DNA from: Niveispirillum sp.
GTDB taxonomy: Bacteria > Pseudomonadota > Alphaproteobacteria > Azospirillales > Azospirillaceae
Direction: 5' to 3'
Length of the DNA stretch: 64,000 nucleotides
Assembly (NCBI RefSeq): GCF_017996735.1
Contig: NZ_JAGOGJ010000013.1
Span: 18,145-82,144 of the forward strand
The notes under the pieces are model-generated. The model saw nothing but the letters and a program-made list of their open reading frames with translations. It ran no database searches and was not told the origin of the DNA. Both the position numbers and the translations under genes were made by a program. Shown in pieces: positions 31,872 through 40,977 of this stretch (positions are counted from its first letter, which is position 1; the number at the start of each line of letters is the position of its first letter).

Positions 31872-32540
31872 CTATCCCAACATCATCCGCACATCATGCA
31901 GGTCGCCGGCCACATGCAGGGCCAGGCGACGCATTTCATCCGTGGCGGGCAGAAGGTCGGGGACCATCACGGCCATCATGCCGGCGCCATGGGCGGAACG
32001 GATGCCGTTATGGCTGTCCTCCAGCGCCAGGCAATGGGCCGGATCGATGTCCAGCAGCCGGGCCGCCGTCAGATAGGGTTCCGGATGCGGCTTGCCCCGC
32101 GTGACATCGTCACGGGTGACGATGGACGCGAATCGATGGTGGATGCCGACATGGCGCAGATGTTCGTCGGCCTTTTCCCGGCCTGTCGATGTCGCCACCG
32201 CCTTGGGCAGGCCCAGCGCCTCCAGCCGGTCCAGCAGTTCGACCACGCCCGCCATCATCTCCACCCCCTGGCGCAGGGCTTCCATGCGCGGGGTAAAATG
32301 GGTGCGGAACCGGTCGAACCCTTCCTGACCGCCGAAATAATCCTTCAGCATCACGAAGGTTTCCGGCCAGGGCGTGCCGATGATGCCGGCATAGAAATCA
32401 TCATCCATGGGTCGGCCGATATCGGCGGCAGCCCCCAGGGTGGCGACACGCACATGGCGCTCGGTATCGATCAACAGCCCGTCCATGTCGAAAATCACGG
32501 CATGGATGGGGCGCGGGAATGCCGGCACGGTCAGGGACAT
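31872..32540 (-). CDS. HAD-family phosphatase/phosphomutase-like hydrolase
   Basis: A 222-residue HAD hydrolase with a helical cap, in the beta-phosphoglucomutase-like subgroup. Motif I is VIFDMDGLLIDTE (nucleophile Asp18, acid/base Asp20), motif II KAVATSTGR, motif III GKPHPEPY and motif IV ALEDSHNGI. Substrate unknown, probably a small phosphorylated sugar. It starts 15 bp after the stop of the GGDEF gene and is probably in the same transcript. Confidence 0.87.
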   Translation of the reverse strand: MSLTVPAFPRPIHAVIFDMDGLLIDTERHVRVATLGAAADIGRPMDDDFYAGIIGTPWPETFVMLKDYFGGQEGFDRFRTHFTPRMEALRQGVEMMAGVVELLDRLEALGLPKAVATSTGREKADEHLRHVGIHHRFASIVTRDDVTRGKPHPEPYLTAARLLDIDPAHCLALEDSHNGIRSAHGAGMMAVMVPDLLPATDEMRRLALHVAGDLHDVRMMLG

Positions 32541-32555
32541 GGGGAAGACAGGCCT

Positions 32556-34124
32556 TCAGGAAACGGTGACGCGGGACGCTTCCACGCGGTTGCGCCCCAT
32601 CTGCTTGGCCTGATACAGCGCCTGATCGGCGCGGTCCAGCAATTGGGCCAGCGTTTCCTCCACACCGCACCATGCCGCCACACCGATGCTGGTGGTCAGG
32701 GGGATGGCCTTGTCCTCGTGCAGGACGGGGTGGGTGCCGATGGCGGCCCTGATCCGTTCGGCCGCCAGCAGGGCGGTGGGCAGTTCCGTTTCCGGCAGCA
32801 GCACCACCAGTTCCTCCCCGCCGAACCGGGCCAGACTGTCGGTCGCGCGCAGCGCGCTGCCCGCCCGTTCGGCCGCGACACGGATGGCGGTATCGCCGGC
32901 GGCATGGCCATAGCCGTCATTGATGCGCTTGAACTGGTCCAGATCCAGCAGCAGCAGGGCGAAGGGGCGGTCGTAACGCACCGCCCGCTCCCATTCGGCT
33001 TCCGCCAGTTCCATGAAACGGCGGCGGTTCAGGATGCCGGTCAGGCTGTCGATGCTGGCCAGCGTTTCCAGCTTGGCATTGGCCTCTGACAGCTCACGCG
33101 TGCGCTCCGCCACCCGGTGTTCCAGCGTCTGGGCCAGGGCGCGCAGATCGGTATTGGCCTGGCTCAATTGCTCATACAACACCAGATTGACCAGCCCGCC
33201 CGCGAATTTCGCCGTCAGCACGCCCAGCATTTCAGCATCCGCCGGCAACAGCGCCCGGTCGCAATCCAGAATGGCCAGGAAAGCGCCGCCATCGGGTCCG
33301 GGCATATAGAGCGTGGCCGTCCGCCCGTCCACCCCGGTGCGCCGCGCCGCCAGGGCATGGGCCAGCCGGTCATGCAGCGGTCCGCCGGGGGGCACATCCG
33401 CCGTGCCCGCGAAACCACCCGTGGCGGCCAGCGGCTGGAACCGGGTGCCGCCGATGGTCCAGCCCTCCACCCCTTGCACCGTACAGACCAGACCACAGGC
33501 GTTGGAGCCCAGGATGGGGCCTGCCTGTTCCAGCACGGTCTGGGCATAGGCTTCCAGCCCCATGTCGGGGCGCAGCCGGTCATCCAGCGCGATCATGCGG
33601 CGCAGGCCGCGGCGGTTCGCCTCGATCGTCGTGATGCTGTCATAGGCCCGCAGCGCCGCGATCACCGTCGTGAACAGCTTCTGCGAGGTCAGTTCCGTCT
33701 TAGCCTTATAGTCGTTGATGTCGTAATCGACGATCACCCGTTCCTCGGGCGCCTGCCCCGGCTGTCCGGTGCGCAGGATGATGCGCACGGCGGCATCGCC
33801 CAGATCCTCGCGGATGGCACGGACCAGACGCAGACCGGCATCATCCGTTTCCATCACCACGTCCAGCAGGACAAGGGCAACCGACGCTTCCGCCGCCAGC
33901 ATGGTCAGCGCCTGCGACGCCGAATAGGCGGAAAGCAGTTCGAGGGGGCGATCGCGGAAACGCACCTTGCGCAGGGCATAGCGGGTGACGGAATGCACCT
34001 CCTCATCGTCATCGACGATCAGGATACGCCAGGGCGGGCCGTCCGGCTGGCAGCTTTCCGGCAGCGCAGTAGTCGCACCCCTCAGGGTACCGTCCTCCGC
34101 GAACAGGAAATCATCTTCAACCAA
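32556..34124 (-). CDS. Response regulator with DUF3369 and GGDEF domains (diguanylate cyclase)
   Basis: About 522 residues in the order REC (phosphoacceptor Asp88 in ALVLLDVVMETDD), DUF3369, a short coiled coil (QTLEHRVAERTRELSEANAKL) and a GGDEF domain with an intact GGEEL active site. It would make cyclic-di-GMP when phosphorylated. I place the start at a TTG (34124), giving VEDDFLFAEDG, the usual N-terminus of DUF3369 regulators, with GGAGCG six bases upstream. A longer open frame to 34265 has no family-like sequence. The cognate histidine kinase is not adjacent. Confidence 0.85.
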   Translation of the reverse strand: MVEDDFLFAEDGTLRGATTALPESCQPDGPPWRILIVDDDEEVHSVTRYALRKVRFRDRPLELLSAYSASQALTMLAAEASVALVLLDVVMETDDAGLRLVRAIREDLGDAAVRIILRTGQPGQAPEERVIVDYDINDYKAKTELTSQKLFTTVIAALRAYDSITTIEANRRGLRRMIALDDRLRPDMGLEAYAQTVLEQAGPILGSNACGLVCTVQGVEGWTIGGTRFQPLAATGGFAGTADVPPGGPLHDRLAHALAARRTGVDGRTATLYMPGPDGGAFLAILDCDRALLPADAEMLGVLTAKFAGGLVNLVLYEQLSQANTDLRALAQTLEHRVAERTRELSEANAKLETLASIDSLTGILNRRRFMELAEAEWERAVRYDRPFALLLLDLDQFKRINDGYGHAAGDTAIRVAAERAGSALRATDSLARFGGEELVVLLPETELPTALLAAERIRAAIGTHPVLHEDKAIPLTTSIGVAAWCGVEETLAQLLDRADQALYQAKQMGRNRVEASRVTVS

Positions 34125-34205
34125 AGGGCGCTCCGTTCCGTCTGCGGGCCCCCCTTTATCGGGTGGGACCCGGCACACCAAACCGAAACAAATGTAGGCC
34201 ACTCC

Positions 34206-34238
34206 ATCCGTTCCACATTGTCGAATGACGGAACGGAT
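34206..34238. promoter_or_regulatory. Inverted repeat between GGDEF gene and peptidase gene
   Basis: ATCCGTTCC (34206-34214) and GGAACGGAT (34230-34238) are perfect 9-bp complements with a 15-base spacer, in a 265-bp divergent intergenic region. A TATAAA at 34266-34271 could be a -10 for the peptidase gene. Binding protein unknown. Confidence 0.45.
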
Positions 34239-34389
34239 CGGGCAGCTCACTGATCTGATTACCACTATAAAGCGTTTCAGGGGCCGATGCCCGCCCTAAA
34301 TGATGGGTCCGCCGGGATTTCCCCGTTGGCGCGCCGGCCCGTGGCGCCCTATCCTTGGCGCCAAACTTCACCAGGAAGGGGTGTTGCAG

Positions 34390-36633
34390 ATGTCATCGGG
34401 TGATCCAACACGGGGTGGTCCGCGCCGTCCCGGCATCCTTCTTCTCTTCGCCGCCCTGGTCGGGGCCACCACTCTTGCCTATGTGACCTTGCCGAGGAAG
34501 CCAGCCGAGATGCCCGCCCAACCCGTCGCCCAGGCCGGCAACGATCTGCCGCCGCTGCGCCAGAGCCTGTTCCCCGCCCCGCCCGTCGCCAAGCAGGTGC
34601 CGGTCGAGCATGTGTACCAGGGCGAGACCTGGACCGACCCCTATGACTGGCTGCGCGACCGTTCCTATCCCAAGGTCGATGACCCGGAAGTCCTGGATTA
34701 TCTGAAGGCCGAGAACGCCTATACCGACACGGTGCTGGGGGAGGAGGAGCAGGGGCTGCGCGCCAGCCTGTTCGCCGAGTTGAAGGCCCGCGTGAAGGAG
34801 GATGATACCGGCGTGCCCTATCCCAAGGGCGGTTATGTGTATCAGTCGCGCTTCGCCGCCGGTCAGGACCACCCCACCTTCGTGCGCCGCGCCAAGGGCG
34901 AGCCGGAAGGGTCCGAGAAGACCATCCTGGACATCAATGAACTGGCCAAGGGTAAGGATTTCTATGATGTGGAGGCGCTGGAACCCAGCCCCGACGGCCG
35001 CTACCTCGCCTACAGTTTTGATGACAACGGGTCGGAAAATTTCACCATCGTCGTGAAGGACCTGACGACCGGGGAGTTCTTAGGCGAGCCGATCGCCGGC
35101 ACCTCCGGCGCCGTGGTCTGGGCCGCCGACAACAAGACCCTGTTCTATGTGCTGAAGGATGAAAGCCAGCGGCCCAAGCAGGTGATGCGCACCATGCTGG
35201 GTGCCAAGGCCGATGCCGGGGTGCTGGTCTATGAGGAACAGGACCCGTCCTGGTGGGTCGGCATCGGCGAAAGCCAGTCCGGCCGGTTCATCGAGATCGG
35301 GTCGGGCACCCTGGTTTCCAGCGAGACGCTGCTGATTCCCTCCGACAATCCGACGGCCAAGCCCAAGCCGGTGATCCCGCGCCGGGAGAACCATCTCTAT
35401 TCCGTGGCCGATCAGGGCGACAGCCTGTGGATTCTGTCCAATGACAAGCACCTGAATTTCCGTCTGGTGAAGACGCCCCTCAATGACTGGTCGGAGAAGG
35501 CCTGGACGGAGGTGATGGCAGGTTCCGACCGGCAATATCTGACGGGCCTGCTGGCCCTGAAGGACTGGCTGGTGGTGTTCGGCCGTCAGGATGGCACACA
35601 GCAGGTCTGGGTGCTGGACAACAAGGGGGGATCGCACACCATCGCCTTCCCCGATGCGGCCTTCGCGGTTTCCGGCCTGAATAACGAGGAATATGAAACG
35701 GGCACGTTGCGTGTGCGCTACCACTCGCTGGTGACGCCGCCGACGGTATTCGACTATGACCTCGCCGCCCGCACCCTGACCACGCGCAAGGTGCAGGAGA
35801 TCCCAAGCGGCTATGATCCTTCGCTCTATACCTCGGAACGGCTGATGGCCCCGGCGCGCGACGGTACGCCCATCCCCGTCTCCATCGTTTATCGCAAGGA
35901 TGTGAAAAAGGATGGCAAGGCGCCGTTGCATCTCTATGGCTATGGCTCCTACTCCATCGCTACAGAGCCCGGATTCTCCGCCAACCGGATCGGCCTGCTG
36001 AACCGTGGTTTCGTCTATGCCATCGCCCATATCCGTGGGGGCGAGGAGATGGGAAGGCCCTGGCATGATGCCGGGCGCCTGACCAACAAGCCCAACACCT
36101 TCAACGATTTCCTGGATGTGGCACAGTTCCTGGTGTCCCAGGGCTATACCAGCCCGGGTCAGATCAGCATCGAGGGCGGGTCGGCCGGCGGCACCCTGAT
36201 GGGGGCCGTGCTGAACATGGCGTCCGACGGCATGTTTGCCGGTGCCGTGGCGCATGTGCCCTTCGTCGATGTGCTGAACACCCTTTTCGACGAGACCTTG
36301 CCGCTGACCACCGGCGATTATCCGGAATGGGGCAATCCCAACATCAAGGAAATCTACGATGTCATGAAGACCTACAGCCCTTATGACAACGTGACCAAGC
36401 GGCCCTATCCGCCGATCCTGATCACCGCCGGGCTGAACGATTACCGCGTCACCTACTGGGAACCGGCCAAATGGGCCGCCCGGCTGCGCGCCTACAAGAC
36501 CGACGACAATATCCTGTTGCTGAAGACGGAGATGAGTGCCGGCCATGGCGGCTCCACGGGCCGCTTCGACAAGCTGAAGGAAGTGGCCCTGTCCCAGGCC
36601 TTCATCCTGCGTGCCCACGGGATGAACCAGTGA
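34390..36633 (+). CDS. S9 prolyl-oligopeptidase-family enzyme (oligopeptidase B-like), membrane-anchored
   Basis: A 747-residue serine peptidase: beta-propeller domain (about 65-470) and alpha/beta-hydrolase domain with Ser598 (EGGSAGGTL), Asp684 (AGLNDYRV) and His719 (SAGHGGSTG). The PFVDVLNTLFDETLPL and EWGNP blocks are those of oligopeptidase B, which cuts after basic residues in short peptides. E. coli oligopeptidase B is cytosolic at about 686 residues. Here a hydrophobic N-terminal segment (ILLLFAALVGATTLAYVTL) suggests export or anchoring. The ATG at 34390 follows AGGAAGGGG. Confidence 0.88.
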   Translation: MSSGDPTRGGPRRPGILLLFAALVGATTLAYVTLPRKPAEMPAQPVAQAGNDLPPLRQSLFPAPPVAKQVPVEHVYQGETWTDPYDWLRDRSYPKVDDPEVLDYLKAENAYTDTVLGEEEQGLRASLFAELKARVKEDDTGVPYPKGGYVYQSRFAAGQDHPTFVRRAKGEPEGSEKTILDINELAKGKDFYDVEALEPSPDGRYLAYSFDDNGSENFTIVVKDLTTGEFLGEPIAGTSGAVVWAADNKTLFYVLKDESQRPKQVMRTMLGAKADAGVLVYEEQDPSWWVGIGESQSGRFIEIGSGTLVSSETLLIPSDNPTAKPKPVIPRRENHLYSVADQGDSLWILSNDKHLNFRLVKTPLNDWSEKAWTEVMAGSDRQYLTGLLALKDWLVVFGRQDGTQQVWVLDNKGGSHTIAFPDAAFAVSGLNNEEYETGTLRVRYHSLVTPPTVFDYDLAARTLTTRKVQEIPSGYDPSLYTSERLMAPARDGTPIPVSIVYRKDVKKDGKAPLHLYGYGSYSIATEPGFSANRIGLLNRGFVYAIAHIRGGEEMGRPWHDAGRLTNKPNTFNDFLDVAQFLVSQGYTSPGQISIEGGSAGGTLMGAVLNMASDGMFAGAVAHVPFVDVLNTLFDETLPLTTGDYPEWGNPNIKEIYDVMKTYSPYDNVTKRPYPPILITAGLNDYRVTYWEPAKWAARLRAYKTDDNILLLKTEMSAGHGGSTGRFDKLKEVALSQAFILRAHGMNQ

Positions 36634-37124
36634 ACGATCCGGAGTTCGGTCACTATCCGGCCGATGTGCTAAAGGCCGACGGGTTGCGGGCCGCGGCGGG
36701 CCTGGCGGTGACGCTGGGCCCGCTGGCGCTTGTCGGATTCGATGCCCATCCGCTGGTGGCTTTGCCGCTGCTGGCGGGGGCGGGCCTGTTCGGCTGGCTG
36801 GGGCTGCGCACCCTGGCCCGCCGGGGTACACATTACCGGCTGACCCCGCAAGGTTTGGTCCTGCCTCGCGGGTTCTTCATGGTGATGGTCCGCTGGGACC
36901 AGATCACCGGGGTGAAGCTGCGCTACTATTCCACGAAGAAAGACAAGTCGGGTGGCTGGATGCAATTGACCATCCAGGCCGGCCGGGGCCGCTGCAGCAT
37001 CGAAAGCCAACTGGTGGGCTTCGATGCCATCGCAGCCCGCGTGGCGGAACTGGTGCTTGAACGCGGATTGCCCGTGGACGAGGCGACGAAGGAGAATTTC
37101 CTGTCGCTTGGGCATTACATGTAA
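36630..37124 (+). CDS. Small membrane protein with bacterial PH-like domain
   Basis: A 164-residue protein starting at a GTG that overlaps the peptidase stop (GTGA), so it is translationally coupled to it. Two adjacent membrane helices (about 20-60) are followed by a soluble part that looks like a bacterial PH/YdbT-type domain (THYRLTPQGLVLPRG; VRWDQITGVKLRYY). Function unknown; coupling suggests it works with, or localises, the peptidase. Confidence 0.7.
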   Translation: MNDPEFGHYPADVLKADGLRAAAGLAVTLGPLALVGFDAHPLVALPLLAGAGLFGWLGLRTLARRGTHYRLTPQGLVLPRGFFMVMVRWDQITGVKLRYYSTKKDKSGGWMQLTIQAGRGRCSIESQLVGFDAIAARVAELVLERGLPVDEATKENFLSLGHYM

Positions 37125-37128
37125 GGAT

Positions 37129-37554
37129 TTACGCCGTCGGCAGCACCCATGGATCATATGTCCCGAAATGCCACAAATGCCCTTCCGGATCGCGGATGGT
37201 GAAGGCGCGGGAGCCATAGGGCGTGTCAATGATCCCGCCTTCCAGCGCCACCTCCCCCGCCGCCGTGACGCGGGCGAACAGGGCGTCCAGATCATCGATG
37301 ATGAAGCAATTCAGCGCCGCGCCCGTTCCATCGGGACCCGGTGCGCGAAACCCGTACTGGTCCTCCCGGTCGCTGCCCAGCATCACCATGCCGGCCCCCA
37401 GCACCAGTTGGGCATGGACGACCTCGTCGCCCTCCCCCGGCACCACCAACTGTTCGCTGAAGCCCACCACGCGGACCAGCCAGGCGATGGCTGCCTTCGC
37501 ATCTTTATAGCGCAGGCAAGGTGTGACCTGCCCGTTGCGACCCGTAACCGACAT
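37129..37554 (-). CDS. VOC/glyoxalase-superfamily protein
   Basis: A 141-residue protein with the paired beta-alpha-beta-beta-beta modules of the vicinal-oxygen-chelate fold: VTPCLRYKDAKAAIAWLVRV at the start and GSRAFTIRDPEGHLWHFGTYDP near the end. Such proteins range from glyoxalases to antibiotic-binding proteins. This one resembles the PhnB/glyoxalase-like group, and substrate is not predictable. It is divergent from the nitronate monooxygenase-like gene across a region with a 15-bp palindrome. Confidence 0.85.
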   Translation of the reverse strand: MSVTGRNGQVTPCLRYKDAKAAIAWLVRVVGFSEQLVVPGEGDEVVHAQLVLGAGMVMLGSDREDQYGFRAPGPDGTGAALNCFIIDDLDALFARVTAAGEVALEGGIIDTPYGSRAFTIRDPEGHLWHFGTYDPWVLPTA

Positions 37555-37593
37555 TGTCCGTTCCCCCCGGATATCGATGTCACCTTACGTTAC

Positions 37594-37614
37594 GTCACCA
37601 TAAAGTGACTTTAT
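37594..37614. promoter_or_regulatory. Palindromic site between VOC and nitronate monooxygenase-like genes
   Basis: ATAAAGT-G-ACTTTAT (37600-37614) is a perfect 15-bp palindrome. An overlapping GTCAC-N6-GTGAC lies at 37594-37609. It sits between two divergent genes, about 45 and 110 bp from their starts, a typical location for a MarR/HxlR-type operator. No such regulator gene is adjacent. Confidence 0.5.
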
Positions 37615-37725
37615 AGGCCAGCCCCCCTCTTTCGCTCTGATATCTTTTCCTATATGCACCCCATGGAACCCGCGCCCGGCTTTGGCGGCGGGACCGGTAC
37701 CGGTTGGTCTTTCGGAGGAAGTACA

Positions 37726-39123
37726 GTGAAGGCGCTGAAGCCCCTGGTCATGTCCGGCAAGGAAGTGCTGCCCCTGGTGGAAGGTGGGAAAGGCATCGCC
37801 GTGTCGAACGGGCAAAGTGCGGGCGCCTGGGCGGCTGCCGGCGGCATCGGCACCTTTTCCGGCGTCAATGCCGACAGCTATGACGAAGACGGCAATCCGA
37901 TCGAGCAGGTCTATCACACCCGCACCCGCCGCGAACGCCACCATGAGCTGATCGCCTATGGTATCAAGGGCGGCATCAGCCAGGCCCGCATCGCGCATGA
38001 AGTGTCGAACGGCAATGGCCGTCTGCATGTCAATGTGCTGTGGGAGATGGGCGGGGCCGAGGAGATCCTGGAAGGCATCCTTGAAGGCGCCAAGGGCCTG
38101 GTCCATGGCGTGACCTGCGGGGCGGGCATGCCCTATCGCGTGGCGGAAATCGCCGTGCGCCATGGCGTGCATTATTATCCCATCGTCAGTTCCGCCCGTG
38201 CCTTCCGCGCCCTGTGGCTGCGTGCCTATAACAAGTTCCCCAGCAATCTGGGCGGCGTGGTCTATGAAGACCCGTGGCTGGCCGGCGGCCATAACGGCCT
38301 GTCCAACAGCGAAGACCCGCAGAAGCCGGAAGACCCCTATCCCCGCGTCGCGGCCCTGCGCCAGATGATGAACAGTTTCGGCCTGACCGAAACGCCCATC
38401 GTCATGGCCGGCGGCGTCTGGTGGCTGGAGGAATGGGATCACTGGCTGGACAATCCGGAAATCGGCCCGATCTCGTTCCAGTTCGGCACCCGTCCGCTGC
38501 TGACCAAGGAAAGCCCGATTTCGGATGCCTGGAAGCAGAAGCTTCTCACCCTGAAGGCCGGCGACGTCTATCTGAACAAATTTTCCCCCACGGGCTTCTA
38601 TTCGTCCGCCGTGCGCAACCCGTTCCTGGAGGATCTGCGCCAGCGGTCCGAACGGCAGGTGGCCTTCGCGACGGAGCCGGTGGGCGAACTGACGGAAGAA
38701 TTTGCCATCGGCCCGCGCGGCCGCCCTGTCTATCTGACCCCCGCCGACAAGGCCCATGCAGAGGGCTGGGTCGCCGCCGGCTATACCCAGGCACTGAAGA
38801 CCCCGGACACGACCCTGGTTTTCGTGACGCCGGAAAAGGCCCGCCTTATCCTGAAGGATCAGGTGGACTGCATGGGCTGCCTGTCGGCCTGCGCCTTCTC
38901 CAACTGGTCACAGAACGAGGAGGGGACGACCGGCCGCCGCGCCGATCCGCGTTCCTTCTGCATTCAGAAGACGTTGCAGAACATCAGCCATTCCGAGGAT
39001 TGCGAGCATCAGTTGATGTTCGCCGGCCACAATGCCTATCGCTTCGCCCAGGACCCCTGGTACGCGAACGGCTTCGTGCCGACCGTCAAGGAACTGGTGG
39101 ACCGTATCATGACCGGTAAGTAA
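37726..39123 (+). CDS. FMN-dependent nitronate monooxygenase/2-nitropropane dioxygenase-like protein
   Basis: A 465-residue TIM-barrel flavoprotein of the nitronate monooxygenase superfamily. The early glycine-rich AWAAAGGIGTFSGVNA, the HGVTCGAGMPY block and the VMAGGVWWLEEW phosphate-binding region fit. The GTG at 37726 follows GGAGGAA with five-base spacing; an open frame 72 bases longer lacks a site. Unusually, a cysteine motif Cys382-x2-Cys385-x3-Cys389 (CMGCLSACAF) near the C-terminus suggests a metal site. It is longer than typical family members (about 330-380), so the true reaction is uncertain. Confidence 0.78.
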   Translation: MKALKPLVMSGKEVLPLVEGGKGIAVSNGQSAGAWAAAGGIGTFSGVNADSYDEDGNPIEQVYHTRTRRERHHELIAYGIKGGISQARIAHEVSNGNGRLHVNVLWEMGGAEEILEGILEGAKGLVHGVTCGAGMPYRVAEIAVRHGVHYYPIVSSARAFRALWLRAYNKFPSNLGGVVYEDPWLAGGHNGLSNSEDPQKPEDPYPRVAALRQMMNSFGLTETPIVMAGGVWWLEEWDHWLDNPEIGPISFQFGTRPLLTKESPISDAWKQKLLTLKAGDVYLNKFSPTGFYSSAVRNPFLEDLRQRSERQVAFATEPVGELTEEFAIGPRGRPVYLTPADKAHAEGWVAAGYTQALKTPDTTLVFVTPEKARLILKDQVDCMGCLSACAFSNWSQNEEGTTGRRADPRSFCIQKTLQNISHSEDCEHQLMFAGHNAYRFAQDPWYANGFVPTVKELVDRIMTGK

Positions 39124-39140
39124 GAAAACCGCAGCCGAAG

Positions 39141-39169
39141 AAAACCCCACCGCCCTGCGGTGGGGTTTT
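39141..39169. terminator. Bidirectional terminator
   Basis: AAAACCCCACCGC-CCT-GCGGTGGGGTTTT is a 13-bp perfect stem with A/T runs on both sides, between the convergent nitronate monooxygenase-like and ABC permease genes. Confidence 0.92.
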
Positions 39170-39173
39170 TGTT

Positions 39174-40886
39174 TCAGCCTTCCGTGCCCGGCCGGCTTTT
39201 GGCAATGGCACGGGACAGCAGGATGACGGGGATGATGCCCACGGCCACAATGGCAAGGGCAGGCGTGCTGGCCTCCGCCAGCCGTTCGTCGCTGGCCAGC
39301 GTATAGACACGCACGGCCAGCGTGTCGAAATTGAACGGCCGCACGATCATGGTCGCCGGCAGTTCCTTCATGACATCGACAAAGACCAGCAGCGCCGCCG
39401 TCAGCAGGCTGCCGCGCATAATGGGCGTGTGGACCTTCAACAGGGTCTTGCCCGGCGTCTGGCCCAGGATGCGGGCCGCCTGGTCCATGGTGGGGCGGAT
39501 CTTGGACAGGCTGGCCTCCACCGTGTTGAAGGACACGGCCAGGAACCGAACCAGATAGGCATAGACGATGGCGACGATGGTGCCCGACAGTAGCAGTCCG
39601 GTTGAAACGCCGAAGGTGGCGCGCATGAACCCGTCCACGGCATTGTCGACATGGGCGGCAGGGATCAGGATGCCCACCGCGATGACACTGCCGGGCACGG
39701 CATAGCCCATGGCCGCCACCCGCGCCGCGCCTTTCAGCACCGGGGTGGGCCGCAGACGCAGGCCATAGGCCACCAGGGCGGCCAGGGCGACGGCCAACAC
39801 CGAGGTGATGCCGGCCAGGGTGAAGGAATTGCCCGCCAGTTCCCGAAAACTGGCCGCGAACAGGCTGTCCCCCTCCATCACCGCCATGCGGACCAGCAAC
39901 AACACCGGCAGCGCGAAGCCCAGCAGCAGCGGCAGCAGGCAGGCCACCTGCGCACCCAGCGCCCGGCCCCCGCGCAAGGTGTAACTGGGCAGCACCCGGT
40001 AGCGGCCGGTGGAATGGAAATAACGCGCCCGGCCCCGGCTGGTCCGTTCCATCACCACCAGCACCATGACAAACAGCATCAGGACCGACGCCAACTGTGC
40101 TGCCGCCACCGGTTCACCCATGGCGAACCATGTCCGGTAGATGCCGGTGGTGAAGGTATCGACGGCGAAATACTGCACCGTCCCGAAATCGGCCAGCACC
40201 TCCATCATGGCCAGCGCCAGACCGGCGGCGATGGCAGGCCGGGCCAGCGGCAGGGCCACGCGGGCAAAGCTGCGCCAGGCCCCGGCGCCCAGCGTGCGCG
40301 CCACCTCCAGCACACAGACCGACTGTTCCAGAAAGGCGGCGCGGGCCAGCAGATAGACATAGGGGTAAAGGACAAAGGACAGCACCGCGATGGCCCCGCC
40401 CAGGGAACGGATGTCCGGGAACCAGTAATCCGCCCGCCGCCAGCCGAACATCTCCCGCAGGGTCGTCTGGACCGGTCCCACGAACTGCAACAGGTCGGTA
40501 TAGACATAGGCCATCACATAGGCCGGCACGGCCATGGGCAGCAACAACGCCCATTCCAGCCAGCGCTGCCCCGGAAACCGGCACATGGTGACCAGCCAGG
40601 CCGTGCCCACCCCGATGACGGACACGCCCACCGCCACACCACCGGCCAGCATCAGCGTGTTGCGGATATAGGTCCACAGGACCGTGTCAGCCAGATGCGC
40701 CCATACGCCGTTGGAAGAAACAAAGACCCGGCTGCCCACGATCAGCACGGGCAGGGCCACGGCCAGCGCGATGGCCAGGACCGCCAGGGTCCAGCCGCTG
40801 GGCAGCCGCGCCCGCCAGGACGGGGCCGAAGCCGGAGCCGGGGCGGTGATGGGGGACAGGGTCGGGGGAAGGGCTTGTTCGCTCAT
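39174..40886 (-). CDS. Iron(III)-type ABC transporter permease (FbpB/SfuB-like)
   Basis: A 570-residue inner-membrane permease with two fused binding-protein-dependent transport domains and about 12 helices. Each half carries an EAA-type loop (EVARTLGAGAWRSFARVALP in the first; the QAARILGQTPGKTLLKVHTP region in the second). The double-length form is typical of Fe3+ uptake systems. The start at 40886 (MSEQALPPTL) follows AGGGGG. No substrate-binding protein or ATPase gene is adjacent, so partners must be elsewhere. Confidence 0.87.
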   Translation of the reverse strand: MSEQALPPTLSPITAPAPASAPSWRARLPSGWTLAVLAIALAVALPVLIVGSRVFVSSNGVWAHLADTVLWTYIRNTLMLAGGVAVGVSVIGVGTAWLVTMCRFPGQRWLEWALLLPMAVPAYVMAYVYTDLLQFVGPVQTTLREMFGWRRADYWFPDIRSLGGAIAVLSFVLYPYVYLLARAAFLEQSVCVLEVARTLGAGAWRSFARVALPLARPAIAAGLALAMMEVLADFGTVQYFAVDTFTTGIYRTWFAMGEPVAAAQLASVLMLFVMVLVVMERTSRGRARYFHSTGRYRVLPSYTLRGGRALGAQVACLLPLLLGFALPVLLLVRMAVMEGDSLFAASFRELAGNSFTLAGITSVLAVALAALVAYGLRLRPTPVLKGAARVAAMGYAVPGSVIAVGILIPAAHVDNAVDGFMRATFGVSTGLLLSGTIVAIVYAYLVRFLAVSFNTVEASLSKIRPTMDQAARILGQTPGKTLLKVHTPIMRGSLLTAALLVFVDVMKELPATMIVRPFNFDTLAVRVYTLASDERLAEASTPALAIVAVGIIPVILLSRAIAKSRPGTEG

Positions 40887-40977
40887 CCCCCTGTTGTCCC
40901 ACCCTTGCGAACCGCTCGCAATGCCCCCTGACGCAGGTGCGCCCTTCCGACGCGGAATAGGGGCGGGCGCGGACGGA

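Noticed and set aside
34125..34265. N-terminal extension of the DUF3369-GGDEF gene
   Set aside because: The open frame continues upstream, but the sequence is cysteine-rich and unlike the family, and it covers the probable control region.
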